Assembly (NCBI RefSeq): GCF_042678405.1 | Contig: NZ_JBHTLI010000001.1 | Location: 1,116,001 to 1,180,000 of the forward strand | Length of the DNA stretch: 64,000 nucleotides | Source: Salegentibacter_A chungangensis | GTDB taxonomy: Bacteria > Bacteroidota > Bacteroidia > Flavobacteriales > Flavobacteriaceae | Direction: 5' to 3' | In this document: positions 38,101 through 46,518 of the stretch, in pieces | Layout: every line of letters begins with the position of its first letter | Numbering within the stretch: position 1 is the first letter of the stretch | Notes under the pieces: model-generated | Seen by the model: only the letters and a program-made list of their open reading frames with translations | What the model was told of the DNA's origin: nothing | Databases searched by the model: none | Position numbers and translations under genes: made by a program

Positions 38101-41100
38101 AGTGAAAGTTCCGCCTTCGTAAGTTCCCGTTCCCGTCAATGTAGGGGTGAAGGTTAATCCGGGAGAGGAGGTATTACAAAATTCGGTTTGATTATCAGGA
38201 AAAGCAATGGTGACCACCGGATCCGGAGCTACAGTAATTGTAACCGATCCGCTCACTCCGGTGGAACAGTCCGGGGCATCCGGATATGCTACCGATTGTA
38301 CTGCGTATACAAAATCTGTATCACTATTTGAAGTTGCTGAAAGGGCACCGGTATTTAAAGTACCGTCCCCGTTAGCGTCGAGATTGAAAGTATATGGGTT
38401 GGTGTTGTCGCCGTTAATGGTATAAGTTACTATCCCGTTAGGAATTCCATCGCTAAAGGAAATGTCTGCATCAGATCCGCTACAGATTTCAGCATCACCG
38501 CTAATTGTTACCGTAGGGGTAGGTCTTACAATTAGTGAAGCTGAAGATGAAGAAACAGGTTCACATTCATAATCTGAAGGCCCTGTAATTTCTACATAAT
38601 AATCCCCTGTATCGGCCAGGCTAGCAGGATCTATATTCAGAGTTGCAGAGGTTCCTCCTGAAACAGCTGAGCTGGAACCCGGGCTGCCTTTAAACCACTG
38701 ATAAGTGAAACCTGAACCTAAAGCAGCTCCGCCAACTGATGCCGAAACGCTAATGCTTGCAACCCCATTTTCGCAAACGCTCTGTGATTCGGGTTGGGTA
38801 TCTATAGTGATATTTTGGTCTATGATAAGACTTGCGGAGGCCGAGGTCACGGAAGAGCAGGGAGCCGTGCCGCTAACCACAACAATATAATCTCCTGCAT
38901 CAGAAATGTCAAGATTGCTCAAATTTAAAACATTGGCGGTACCACCTGGAACCTCGTTCCCTGGAGTCGCGCTGCTCTTAAACCATTGGTATGTAAGACC
39001 TTCTCCTGTAGCGGCAACTTCAAATTGTGCACCTCCGGCTTCACAGGCTCTCACCTCAGAAGGTTCAGATGTAATGACCACCTTTTGGATAATATTTACA
39101 TCGGTAGTAACGTCAATTTCTTCACAACCTCCGGACGCAGGAATAGTGTATATTATGGTATAATTGCCCGGTGTGCTTAGGGAAGGATTGATTTCTCCCG
39201 AACTGGCATCTATACTTAATCCCGAATCTGCGGAGAAAGTGCCACCTGTGTAATCTCCGGTGCCGGTTAAATCTACTGCCAGGCTTGTGCTGGAGGTACA
39301 CGCATCTTCATAGGATATTGCTGCAGAAGGAGTAGGTGTCACCGTAATTGTGGCTGAACCCGTTACTGATCCTGAGCAGGTAGGGTCGTCAGTATATATT
39401 GCTGATACAAGCTGAAAAGTTGTAGTGTTAATCAGAACTCCGCTGTCAAGACTTGCCTGCCCGGAAGCATCCAAAGTAATATTCTGGTTAGCTCCTCCGT
39501 TAATTGTATAAGTAACCTGGATATTTGGAGAGCCGGTGAATGTTATTGGAGAAGCATCTCCTTCACAAATGGTGGCATCTCCGGAAATACTTGCACTTGG
39601 TGCATCACGAAAGATAATCTTCATTTCATCGTAAAAATCACCGGTACAGGAACCACCTGGAGTGGCATCCGGAGAAACTCTAATGATTACCTCGTTGAGA
39701 TTTTGAATGTCATTATTACTTGGGATATATTGAAATGTGAAATTACCAACCTTTCCATTAGGTACATTATTAAAGGTTCCGGATCCGCTAATAATTTCGG
39801 GAACGATCTTAAGCTTGGCTCCGTTGAAATCTATATTTCCTGAAATGCTCACCGGATTTGGTGTTCTGCATACCGTTTGATCTTCGCCGGCATTAACTTC
39901 TACATAATTTCCAATATTAATACCTTCGGTATTATTGACATCGGTATAATAAGTTGTAAAGCTGCTTTCTCCACAGATATTCACCGCTGCAACCTTTACA
40001 AAAACACTGTTGGGATAATTTGAATTGGCTGGTACATTCACGGTTATTTTTTCGGTGTCGCTTCCATTAGTAATAACCCAGCCGGAAGGAAGATCCCAGT
40101 TATAACTGTCAGCATTAGCTACCGGAGCTACTTCAAAGGTAAGCCCGTTTATAACCGGACAAATATTTATTACCGGGTTCCCATTACTGTCTGTTCCAGA
40201 AATGCTGCCCGGTTGAGCAGGTGCTCCGGAAACTCCGGTAACACTTAAACTTGCCAGGGCGCTTGTTCCGCAATTGTTTTTTGCAGCGACTGAAATATCC
40301 CCGGATGGGCCGGTAGTTACCGTAATCGAGTTGCTGGTGCTACTGCCGGACCAGCCACCTGGCAGGCTCCAGATATATTCTGTGGCGTTCTCTACCGGAT
40401 CTATCGTATAGGTTTGGCTTGTTCCCTGGCAAACTTCAACAGGGCCGTCAATTGCTCCGGGCGTCTCCGGTGCAGGAGGATCAACACTAACTGAAAGATT
40501 GCTTTCAGGCCCTATCCCGCAGGAGTTTTCCGGCTTAACGCTTATATTTCCGTCTTGTCCGTAATTTCCTGCATTAACAGTAATTTCGCTCGTTCCGCTT
40601 CCGGCAGTAATGCTCCAGCCGTTTGGAACGGTCCAGTTGAATTGGGTTGCTTCTGCAGGTCCACTAACGGAATACTTGACCTCATCTCCCGGGCAGATTA
40701 CCGTATTGCCACTTGTAATTGTTTGTGTAATGCTTCCGGAGCTTACCGGAGTACCATCTTTAACAGTAATATTCCAGGTGTAAGCGGCACCGGTGTCACA
40801 ATCGTTCTTGGCGGCGACACTTAAATCTGCTGTTCCGGTAGTTCCGGTGGTTACTGTGATAGAGTTTGTAGTACTTGATCCCGTCCATCCTGATGGTAAA
40901 GTCCAGATATATTCTGTTGCATTGGAGACCGGTGAAACGCTATAGGTGACCGATGTGCCCGGGCAGACTTCCGATGGTCCGGAAGAAGGACCTGGTGTGG
41001 CCGGAGTGCCGGGTTTAACGCTTACCGATATACTGCGAGCAGAGCTTATTCCGCAGTCATTTTCAGCGGTTACCGAGATATTTCCATTTTGTCCTGAGTT

Positions 41101-42159
41101 TCCAGGGATTACTGTAATTGTAGACCCGTTGTTGGTGTCAAAACTCCATCCTGAAGGTAAGGTCCAGTTGTAGCTTGTTGTAGTAGGATCATTGCTTACG
41201 GAATACTCAACAGGAGTTGTAAGGCTTCCCGGACAAACCTCTGTAGGACCTGTAATATTCCCAGGTTGTGACGGGGTGCCGTCTTTAACATTGACCGATA
41301 ACGTGGACGTAGGACTTGTCCCACAACTATTTTTTGCGGCTACGCTAATATTTCCGGATCCGGAACTGCCGGTGGTTACTGTGATCGAATTTGTTGAACT
41401 TGATCCGCTCCAGCCGGAGGGGAGAGTCCATATATATTCGGTAGCATCTGCTACAGTTGAGACAGTGTAGGTCTCCGAAACACCGGGACAAACTTCATCA
41501 GTTCCACTAATGGCTCCAGGCTGGGCCGGCGTACCTGGTTTTTCTGTGATAGTAATAGTGTTACTTGAGAAATTGGGAGTACAGGGAAGGCTGGATTGTA
41601 CAAAAAGTTGTACTTGGTCTCCTCCACTAAGAGTTAAACTGCTAAAGCTACTTCCTGAACCCTGGCTCACTCCGTTCACCTTCCAGTCATAAACCGGGCT
41701 GCTTCCGGCATTCGTGAGTGAAGCAGAAAAGTTCACGGTTTCGCCGGGACAAATATTTGTTTGATTAGCCGAAATTGTAGCCGTTCCCGTTCGGTTTTGG
41801 TTAACAGTAACAGTGATTGAATTACTCAATTTAGTGACCGAATTGTCGGCATCGCAAATGATTTTTAAGCGAATCTTATCGTTGTTGGATAGGGAAGTCG
41901 AGGTAAAGGTAGTGCCTGTTTGTCCTCCAATATCGGTATTGTTTCTTTGCCATTGATAGCTGATTCCGCTTCCGGCATTGGTTAGTGAAGAGGTAAATGT
42001 TATGCTTTGACCCTCACAGAAAGTAGTGGGGTCATTGGTAGAAATACTAACCGTAGTATTACTATCAATATCGGTACACTGGCCCATCGAAAGTTCAGGA
42101 AGGAGGGCCAAAATAAAGATCAGAAAGAATAGTTTTTGCTCAAGTAATTTTATTCCCAT
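32131..42159 (-). CDS. Giant T9SS-exported multidomain surface protein 2 (PKD/Ig-like repeats and LamG)
   Basis: 3,342 residues, uninterrupted. Signal peptide MGIKLLEQKLFFLIFILALLPELSMG, then Ig-like units, then six PKD-like repeats of about 85 residues (pattern GTPxxPGxIxGxxEVCPG ... ATEYIWTLPSGWSG), followed by alternating modules of the type ISGDATICEGD and Ig-like units with TYQWFKSS...DAGDYYV, and two units with CLGETASALTA. Near residue 2070-2300 lies a MAM/jelly-roll-like segment (GYFDNAGITNHGWRVRR). A LamG domain starts at about 2463 (LDFDGIDDYVAIED). The final 880 residues align with giant protein 1, ending in a T9SS type A sorting domain (VMIYDLNGRMI ... SAVYIVKLKS ... KKFIMK). Probable adhesin or surface-layer filament protein; no catalytic domain is recognised. 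Confidence 0.92.
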   Translation of the reverse strand: MGIKLLEQKLFFLIFILALLPELSMGQCTDIDSNTTVSISTNDPTTFCEGQSITFTSSLTNAGSGISYQWQRNNTDIGGQTGTTFTSTSLSNNDKIRLKIICDADNSVTKLSNSITVTVNQNRTGTATISANQTNICPGETVNFSASLTNAGSSPVYDWKVNGVSQGSGSSFSSLTLSGGDQVQLFVQSSLPCTPNFSSNTITITEKPGTPAQPGAISGTDEVCPGVSETYTVSTVADATEYIWTLPSGWSGSSSTNSITVTTGSSGSGNISVAAKNSCGTSPTSTLSVNVKDGTPSQPGNITGPTEVCPGSLTTPVEYSVSNDPTTTSYNWTLPSGWSFDTNNGSTITVIPGNSGQNGNISVTAENDCGISSARSISVSVKPGTPATPGPSSGPSEVCPGTSVTYSVSPVSNATEYIWTLPSGWTGSSTTNSITVTTGTTGTADLSVAAKNDCDTGAAYTWNITVKDGTPVSSGSITQTITSGNTVICPGDEVKYSVSGPAEATQFNWTVPNGWSITAGSGTSEITVNAGNYGQDGNISVKPENSCGIGPESNLSVSVDPPAPETPGAIDGPVEVCQGTSQTYTIDPVENATEYIWSLPGGWSGSSTSNSITVTTGPSGDISVAAKNNCGTSALASLSVTGVSGAPAQPGSISGTDSNGNPVINICPVINGLTFEVAPVANADSYNWDLPSGWVITNGSDTEKITVNVPANSNYPNSVFVKVAAVNICGESSFTTYYTDVNNTEGINIGNYVEVNAGEDQTVCRTPNPVSISGNIDFNGAKLKIVPEIISGSGTFNNVPNGKVGNFTFQYIPSNNDIQNLNEVIIRVSPDATPGGSCTGDFYDEMKIIFRDAPSASISGDATICEGDASPITFTGSPNIQVTYTINGGANQNITLDASGQASLDSGVLINTTTFQLVSAIYTDDPTCSGSVTGSATITVTPTPSAAISYEDACTSSTSLAVDLTGTGDYTGGTFSADSGLSIDASSGEINPSLSTPGNYTIIYTIPASGGCEEIDVTTDVNIIQKVVITSEPSEVRACEAGGAQFEVAATGEGLTYQWFKSSATPGNEVPGGTANVLNLSNLDISDAGDYIVVVSGTAPCSSVTSASASLIIDQNITIDTQPESQSVCENGVASISVSASVGGAALGSGFTYQWFKGSPGSSSAVSGGTSATLNIDPASLADTGDYYVEITGPSDYECEPVSSSSASLIVRPTPTVTISGDAEICSGSDADISFSDGIPNGIVTYTINGDNTNPYTFNLDANGDGTLNTGALSATSNSDTDFVYAVQSVAYPDAPDCSTGVSGSVTITVAPDPVVTIAFPDNQTEFCNTSSPGLTFTPTLTGTGTYEGGTFTATGLTIDPNDGSINPGNENSGDYTITYTIPAFGGCPEEVATLDISIYEEVKITSQPFNIGICSTQDAEFSVTATGDDLTYQWYKDGSAIPGAESPVLSLPVATSEDAGEYYVMVSGTNACTPTEASQVQSDIVTLNVDEDIVIVEPAVDVVVCETGNETVSFRFVVHANGAPLDFEWIDSNGNPIAIDGTRVTSQIQSLSNYEDYTFDVYEGILTINNVTESDEGSYAVKVDGSQNNFTCPEAISNSFKLEVNPVPDAPVVENVQYCTGETAVALTANGTNLEWYDENMNPLSSAPVPVTDSPAEFTYYVTQTPVFCESDPAMIKVFVYARPDKPTVDGTTINYCLGETASALTATPETDATLNWYDSASSTTPLTEAPSPQTTAAGTLEYWVSQTNINNCEGEREKITVNINKLPLIVPPADATICEGDTVSAEVSDTNDSGNSTTFLWEDANGNSFTGSSADLSPTETTTYTITATNSAGCINTDEFTITVDPLPVGGTLDGPSSLCITNTSGSLELTGQEGNIEQWEYNNASVSAWTPIANSAGLTTFDFTDMNLQEATSFRVLLSSGVCTDVYSAEFDIQIDPVPEGGELNFATGDRVFLVCENPGAGYAAPLNLTGIIGEVVQWQYRGASATSWSTISGFTGLSLSANEIENLNISETTVFRVEIASGACTPNVFSETAIISVIPSDIKPNPVTVDPGVVCFGEEVRLSSETGYQSGSTINDDGYFDNAGITNHGWRVRRNGSTTDIGFDTDANNTRPDRWKRATPHPFTTANLTPPYSFYDTEWGSGIEDGNKGFAVVSSNNSATMETPVFGISATDPGILTFDQAYNLTPGASISVEISTDGGNTYTTLYYKTPTETDQGITSDHLADFGLGTIDTRPENKIQIDLGDYVGFNNLRIRFSYVGTRIGDVWAIDNIAIPEGPQGLTMEWTDYTDPDNPILIGTNNTETYTPTLIGWNNFEVRTKVVLDSNGNTCSNVENFETISVYVFDNYTSTATAIEDDCGDDKIQLNGVITGAYQGEVTEFPEDDESTASWELVSGPAGYTYSPSHFTNDDPSIEPINDPNAVFTPGVPGQYVVRWKITQDPDSPCEVTYDDLTFGVLDCTTLDFDGIDDYVAIEDSYSGAQSIEAWVRPESENGPGTGKVATILAGEGYELYLNAGAKPVFKWSGTPITSNKSLDLDGRWYHLAVTFGGGTAKLYIDGIEISDSKETSGSSQGSGGIFPFLIGAGYDDTTQQPDNYFSGWIEEVRIWNQPLTENQIRFMMNQRLIDNGAQMGELIPMDVPDGLVYSDLLGYYRLISSNPDPANLVAFDPALMPNNGLTPDLAQTSEPGRMHNMETNQQNTAPLPYISATDGQTWGTDNTWIRPAVWDPPHSTGVDGTPIEWNIAQVSHNIDSGSRDITVLGLLSDTPGKLLTMAAGGALNENNTGQMLRVTNYLLLDGNIDLVGESQLLQDQGSLLAEASQGWLERDQQGTKRSYNYNYWSSPVSLQGAANNADYSINQVLYDGTNSVNPGPINYQYPYAAADGALTSPITLSTYWMWRFRGTADVYEEWIWIGANGNLRTGEGYTMKGTEGSAAISDRQNYVFKGKPHNGDFTRNIGMTQNYLIGNPYPSAMDADLFILDNLNSAQVAGATNTSNIFNGAIYFWDHFAGQTHILREYVGGYATYTLAGGIPAISNDERINDNDAKGTKEPQRYIPVAQGFFVNTGLDDNLNNGINVQGGDIVFKNSQRAGIREGASSIFLMHRSQNRQTAELDTRAKIRLKFHSPLGYHRQLLATEDEITTDGFDLGYDAPLIENNAEDMYWLIDSQKLVIQAVPDFDKDQVLPLGLKVKENGWFKIQIDSLQNWPAKKQVYLRDKALDSVHNLTERFYDAIAEPGDVHNRFEIIFAPQVETEPEAPLSESVDLRYYRNTRELKVFNPDELEISEVMIYDLNGRMIQSFDDIEQAKEFILKVRQFRSAVYIVKLKSEKGVIDKKFIMK

Positions 42160-42468
42160 AATCGCAAAGATTTTAAGGTTTCATCAAGTACGTAGGGGTA
42201 ATTCTAAGTGGTAAAGAGCTCAAGAAATCTCTTTGGGGAAGAGCTGATTAACAAATAAAAATAGTCTATTTTACTGAAAACTAGAGTTTTAATCGATAAA
42301 ATGTGCTTTTATTCGATAAAAAGATTTTTAAATGCCTGGAATCTTATCAGTTTTTAATTTCAAAAGCTTTGAAAGCTATACCGGAAAGCATTAATGCTTA
42401 AAAATTAATAATGGTTATTTGCAGATAATGACCTTATGGGAAGAGCTGGAATGAGAGCTGGATAATAA
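42160..42468 (-). promoter_or_regulatory. Upstream region of giant protein 2
   Basis: No gene and no TAnnTTTG box on the minus strand. It contains TACGTAGG (42189-42196) about 30 bp from the start codon, two direct copies of the motif AWTCGATAAAA flanked by TTTT (42287-42301 and 42307-42321, 20 bp apart), and a 17-bp palindrome TTTCAAA-AGC-TTTGAAA (42358-42374). These look like protein-binding sites, but no regulator can be named. Confidence 0.4.
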
Positions 42469-42508
42469 GACAAAAAAAGCCACAGCAATTGCTGTGGCTT
42501 TTTTTGTC
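42469..42508. terminator. Terminator of pruA
   Basis: A perfect 40-bp inverted repeat: GACAAAAAAAGCCACAGC, AATT, then its complement. It acts in both directions and lies 16 bp after the pruA stop. Confidence 0.92.
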
Positions 42509-42524
42509 ATTTTAGTTGAGCAGA

Positions 42525-44168
42525 TTATTCGCCCATAAATGGATACCTGTAATCTGTTGCAGGAACAAAAGTTTCTTTGATCAATCTTACTGAGACCCAT
42601 CTCATAAGATTCATTTTAGAACCGGCTTTGTCGTTTGTACCACTGGATCTTGCTCCACCAAATGGTTGTTGTCCAACAACAGCTCCTGTAGGCTTGTCAT
42701 TGATGTAGAAGTTACCGGCAGCATTCTGAAGCAGATCTGTAGCCTGAGCAGCTGCATAACGGTCTCCTGATAAAATTGCACCGGTAAGGCCATAAATACT
42801 TGTGTTATCTACAATTTCACAGATGTCAGCCCATTTCTTTTCATTAAAATTTTTGTCGTCATACACATACACCGTGACAACCGGACCAAATAATTCGGTT
42901 TCCATAGTTGTATAATGCGGATCTGTAGTAAGAATAACGGTAGGTTCGATAAAGTAACCTTTAGATTTGTCATAATTACCTCCTACTACGATCTCGGCCT
43001 TGTCGTCTTTTTTAGCTTTGTCAATATAGCCGGCCAGTTTATCGAAGGCTCCTTCGTGAATAACTGCATTAATGAAGTTGTTCATATCTTCAGGAGATCC
43101 CATTTTAAAGGATTCTACGTCTTCAACTACATAGTCCTTGATCTCCGGCCAAAGACTCTTAGGGATGTAAACACGGGAAGCAGCACTACATTTTTGTCCC
43201 TGGTATTCGAAGGCACCTCTCGAGATTGCCGTGGCTACTTGTTTTGCATTGGCGGTCGGGTGAGCAAGGATAAAGTCTTTTCCTCCTGTTTCCCCAACTA
43301 TTCTAGGGTAAGTTTTATAGTTGTGAATATTCTTACCTATTTTTTCCCAGATTCCTTTGAAGACATTGGTACTACCTGTGAAGTGAATTCCTGCAAAATC
43401 AGGGCTGGCGAGTACGGCATCGGTGATCATTTCCGGGTCACCGTTAATCATATTGATAACTCCGTCAGGAAGACCTGCTTCCTTAAATACTTCCATAATC
43501 ACCTGTGCGGAAAGCATCTGGCTGTCACTTGGTTTCCATACGGCAACGTTACCCATTAACGCAGCACTTGACGGAAGGTTTCCTGCAATTGCTGTAAAGT
43601 TGAAAGGAGTGATCGCGTAAACAAATCCTTCAAGAGGTCTGTATTCTACACGGTTCCAGTTTCCGTCAGAAGATTCCGGCTGGTCGTTGTAAATCTGAGA
43701 CATATACTCAACATTGAACCTAAGAAAATCGCAGATCTCACAGGCTGAATCGATCTCGGCCTGGTAAATGTTTTTTGACTGCCCGATCATAGTCGCGGCA
43801 TTCATTTTTTGTCGGTATGGGCCTGAAATAAGATCGGCAGCTTTAAGGAAAATAGCGGCACGCTGTTCCCATTCTAGCTTAGACCATTTTTTTCTGGCTT
43901 CTAAAGCTTCTTCTATAGCTTTTTCAACATGTTTTTTCTTCGCAAGGTGGTAAGTTCCCACCTCGTGTTTATGGTCGTGAGGAGGATTAATGGTTTTTGT
44001 GTCTCCTGTTTTAATTTCCTCGGATCCAATATATAAAGGAACCTCTGTCTTCGTATTAAAAAGGTCTTTGTATGTAAGTAATACTTCTTCTCTTTCCGGG
44101 GTTCCCGGTGCATAAGTTTTTACGGGTTCATTGACCGCAATAGGAACTTGAAAAAATCCTTTTCCCAT
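42525..44168 (-). CDS. pruA: L-glutamate gamma-semialdehyde dehydrogenase (1-pyrroline-5-carboxylate dehydrogenase)
   Basis: Stand-alone P5C dehydrogenase of the ALDH superfamily, 547 residues, oxidising glutamate semialdehyde to glutamate with NAD+ in proline catabolism. The catalytic Glu293 is in RIVGETGGKDF and Cys327 in YQGQKCSAASR. The NAD-binding segments ITPFNFTAI and WKPSD and the loop HFTGSTNVFKGIW are present; the C-terminal FGGARSSGTNDKAGS is typical of the monofunctional eukaryote-like form. Proline dehydrogenase is not in the window. Confidence 0.96.
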   Translation of the reverse strand: MGKGFFQVPIAVNEPVKTYAPGTPEREEVLLTYKDLFNTKTEVPLYIGSEEIKTGDTKTINPPHDHKHEVGTYHLAKKKHVEKAIEEALEARKKWSKLEWEQRAAIFLKAADLISGPYRQKMNAATMIGQSKNIYQAEIDSACEICDFLRFNVEYMSQIYNDQPESSDGNWNRVEYRPLEGFVYAITPFNFTAIAGNLPSSAALMGNVAVWKPSDSQMLSAQVIMEVFKEAGLPDGVINMINGDPEMITDAVLASPDFAGIHFTGSTNVFKGIWEKIGKNIHNYKTYPRIVGETGGKDFILAHPTANAKQVATAISRGAFEYQGQKCSAASRVYIPKSLWPEIKDYVVEDVESFKMGSPEDMNNFINAVIHEGAFDKLAGYIDKAKKDDKAEIVVGGNYDKSKGYFIEPTVILTTDPHYTTMETELFGPVVTVYVYDDKNFNEKKWADICEIVDNTSIYGLTGAILSGDRYAAAQATDLLQNAAGNFYINDKPTGAVVGQQPFGGARSSGTNDKAGSKMNLMRWVSVRLIKETFVPATDYRYPFMGE

Positions 44169-44308
44169 AATAATATTTTGTTTTTAAATGTTTTTGAAAA
44201 TTGTGATGTTAAAGGTAAAAAAATTAAGTGATTTTGAGTGACCTGTAAATCGCATTCACGAAAGCTTAACTTTTTTCGTAAATTATGAATTATCCTTAAG
44301 AAAATTTT

Positions 44309-45043
44309 ATGTGTACTATAAGCCTTGTGCCTTTATCAGGTTTTAAAAACTCCTTTATTTTAACGTCCAACAGAGACGAGGCGGTAGGGCGTGAAACCCT
44401 GCCTCCGGAGTTTAAATCGCTAAATGGCGTTAAAGCGCTTTTTCCCCAGGATAAAGTCGCCGGTGGTACGTGGATAGGAGTGAGTGAATATAAGCATGCG
44501 ATTTGCCTTATGAACGGAGCTTTCGAGAAGCACGAAAGAAAAGATAATTACAGGAAAAGCCGCGGCTTGATCGTGACCGACTTGCTGGAAGCTCAGGATG
44601 CAGTTGATACTATAGAAAATTATAATTTTCAGGATATCGAGCCTTTTACGCTGATCCTTGTCGACTGGAAAAAAGGGCTGGAGTTTTATCAGCTTGTATG
44701 GGACGGCCAAAAAAAGCATTTTAAGCAGCTGGAACTAAGGGATCATATTTGGTCTTCTTCGCCTTTGTATGATAAAACAGCAAAGCGTATGAGAAAAGAC
44801 TGGTTCGAAGAGTTTAAAAGGAGTAAAGAGCTCACTGCAGAAAACATCCTGAAATTTCATCATAATGCGGGAACGGGAGATAAGAATACCGACCTTATTA
44901 TTGACCGGGGATTTTTGAAGACCCAAAGTATCACGCAGATCAAAAGTGTGAATTCAGAAATAGACTTTTGGTACGAAAACCTGAAAGACCATAAGGTGAC
45001 TAAAGAAAAATGGAACCTAGTTGATAGCGAAAGGAGCGCTTAA
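44309..45043 (+). CDS. NRDE-family protein (TANGO2-like)
   Basis: A 244-residue member of the family named after the NRDE motif, seen here at about residue 21-24 (TSNRDEAVGRET). The N-terminal MCTI puts a Cys at position 2, as in N-terminal-nucleophile hydrolases, and GGTWIGVSEYKHAICLMNG is a further conserved block. The molecular activity is not established; the eukaryotic homologue TANGO2 is linked to haem and lipid handling. The last 27 bp overlap the convergent end of apaG. Confidence 0.85.
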   Translation: MCTISLVPLSGFKNSFILTSNRDEAVGRETLPPEFKSLNGVKALFPQDKVAGGTWIGVSEYKHAICLMNGAFEKHERKDNYRKSRGLIVTDLLEAQDAVDTIENYNFQDIEPFTLILVDWKKGLEFYQLVWDGQKKHFKQLELRDHIWSSSPLYDKTAKRMRKDWFEEFKRSKELTAENILKFHHNAGTGDKNTDLIIDRGFLKTQSITQIKSVNSEIDFWYENLKDHKVTKEKWNLVDSERSA

Positions 45044-45403
45044 TTTAAATGTTGGGATCTTAACCTTGAACTTTCTGGTAGATGTAAAGTTGACCATATT
45101 AAAGTGCCCGCTCATAGCACCAAAAGGAGCAGTGAGTAAGCAACCGCTTCTGTAAGAATGGGTTTCCCCGGGTTTCAGCACTGGTTTCTTTCCGATAACT
45201 CCTTCTCCTTCCACAATTTCAGTCCGGTTAAGGGCGTCCTTAATTTCCCAGAATCTTGAGGTGAGCTGAACAGAATCGTTGCTTTGATTTTCTATAGTGA
45301 TCTGGTAACCGAAGGCAAAGCGCATCTTGTAGTTCTTATAGAACGCACCTTCAAAATTGGTTTCTACCGAAATTCTTATCCCTCTTGTTACTTGTTGAAT
45401 CAT
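45017..45403 (-). CDS. apaG: ApaG domain protein
   Basis: A 128-residue ApaG protein with an immunoglobulin-like fold. Family motifs are GIRISVETNFEG, FGYQITIENQSNDSVQLTSRFWEIKDA, VVGxxPVLKPGE-like GVIGKKPVLKPGETHSYRSGC, and APFGAMSGHFNMV. ApaG is annotated as connected with Co2+/Mg2+ resistance, with no firm biochemical role. I take the ATG at 45403; the longer frame starts at a GTG overlapping the upstream gene stop. It is the last gene of an operon with the plug protein and DUF3667 genes. Confidence 0.92.
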   Translation of the reverse strand: MIQQVTRGIRISVETNFEGAFYKNYKMRFAFGYQITIENQSNDSVQLTSRFWEIKDALNRTEIVEGEGVIGKKPVLKPGETHSYRSGCLLTAPFGAMSGHFNMVNFTSTRKFKVKIPTFKLSAPFAIN

Positions 45404-45405
45404 CA

Positions 45406-46503
45406 CTAGTAAATTGCGAAAGAGGCAAAGATTGAAATTATCCCTGCAACTATTGCTAAAATAAAAAATAATAGGTTTAAAAGAGTGAACTTTACAATGG
45501 TTTTAACACGTCCCTGCCTGTAAAAATTGCGCATTGCTTTGTAAAGGTAGTAAGCAAATATGGTGGTAGCGATAATTGTCCCCCAGTCTCCTTTTAAAAA
45601 GAAGTCTATGAATACTGCCAGGGCGAACAGGATAAAGAAAGTGGTTTGTACGTGGAATGTAAAAATAAGGTGTTCCATATAACTGAAGGCTCTTCTTATA
45701 TAAAGTAACCAGATAAAGACTGCAAAGACCGGCAGGTAAAAGAAGATGATAAATGGGAGCTTGCTTAAGAAGTAATTGAAGAATATATTCGGGTTTGATT
45801 TTATAGCGTTCCAGTCTGCCGCTTTTTTATAAGTCCAGTGGTTTATTCCTGTCTGGGAATATTTCAGGCTGTCCATTGCCGTATTGGCATTCATTATTAA
45901 GGTCTCTTTGTTGAATCTCGAAAAAATATCCAGTTTCTTATATTCCTTTTCAAAAAAGCCTAAAGTGTCCAGGTGAGCTTCCGTAATATAAACGTCTTTG
46001 TAAGTTCTTTTTTGCTTTTTTTCAGCAGCAAGCTTCAGGGAGTCAAGAAAAGCCGGAACTTCCTCCTCGGTTGCTATTTTATCCAGTCGTGGTTGCAGTT
46101 TTTGAATACTGTCCTGGCTTATATACGCTACTTCGGGAGCGACATTATCAAAGGCCTGGGTGTCGAACTCCAAAGGATTTAAGAAGCTCCATATTAAAAA
46201 GAAGATAATGGAAGCGCTAAGGTAAAACCTGAAAGGGTTGGCATAGCGCATTCGCTTCCCCTGGATGTAGTCTTTGGATATTTTACCCGGTTTAAAAAGC
46301 AGGGCTCTAAGTGTTCGGTGCAGCCGGGAATCGTATGCAAAGAGACCGGAAAAGAATTCCGAAAAAAAATCGTCGAAAGTTAATTTCTTGGTGCTGTTCA
46401 TCTGGCCGCAGCGTGGGCAATAGCGGTCGCTGATTTCCAATGGATAATCGCAGTTGAGACATCTGTCTCCGCGATATTTCATCAAAGAGCGTTTGATCTT
46501 CAT
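45406..46503 (-). CDS. DUF3667 membrane protein with N-terminal zinc ribbon
   Basis: A 365-residue protein with a CxxC...CxxC ribbon near the N-terminus (RCLNCDYPLEISDRYCPRCGQ), the DUF3667 core (DDFFSEFFSGLFAYDSRLHRTLRALLFKPGKISKDYIQGKRMRYANPFRFYLSASI), one predicted helix there, a long charged extracytoplasmic-like section, and about four C-terminal helices. Function unknown. The GKISKDYIQGKR segment is the family hallmark. It lies 15 bp after the plug gene. Confidence 0.85.
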   Translation of the reverse strand: MKIKRSLMKYRGDRCLNCDYPLEISDRYCPRCGQMNSTKKLTFDDFFSEFFSGLFAYDSRLHRTLRALLFKPGKISKDYIQGKRMRYANPFRFYLSASIIFFLIWSFLNPLEFDTQAFDNVAPEVAYISQDSIQKLQPRLDKIATEEEVPAFLDSLKLAAEKKQKRTYKDVYITEAHLDTLGFFEKEYKKLDIFSRFNKETLIMNANTAMDSLKYSQTGINHWTYKKAADWNAIKSNPNIFFNYFLSKLPFIIFFYLPVFAVFIWLLYIRRAFSYMEHLIFTFHVQTTFFILFALAVFIDFFLKGDWGTIIATTIFAYYLYKAMRNFYRQGRVKTIVKFTLLNLLFFILAIVAGIISIFASFAIY

Positions 46504-46518
46504 CTGTTTTGATCCTGG

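Noticed and set aside
42915..43559. Plus-strand frame of 214 codons within pruA
   Set aside because: Antisense shadow of a perfectly conserved dehydrogenase gene; Cys/Phe/Ser-rich with no family features.
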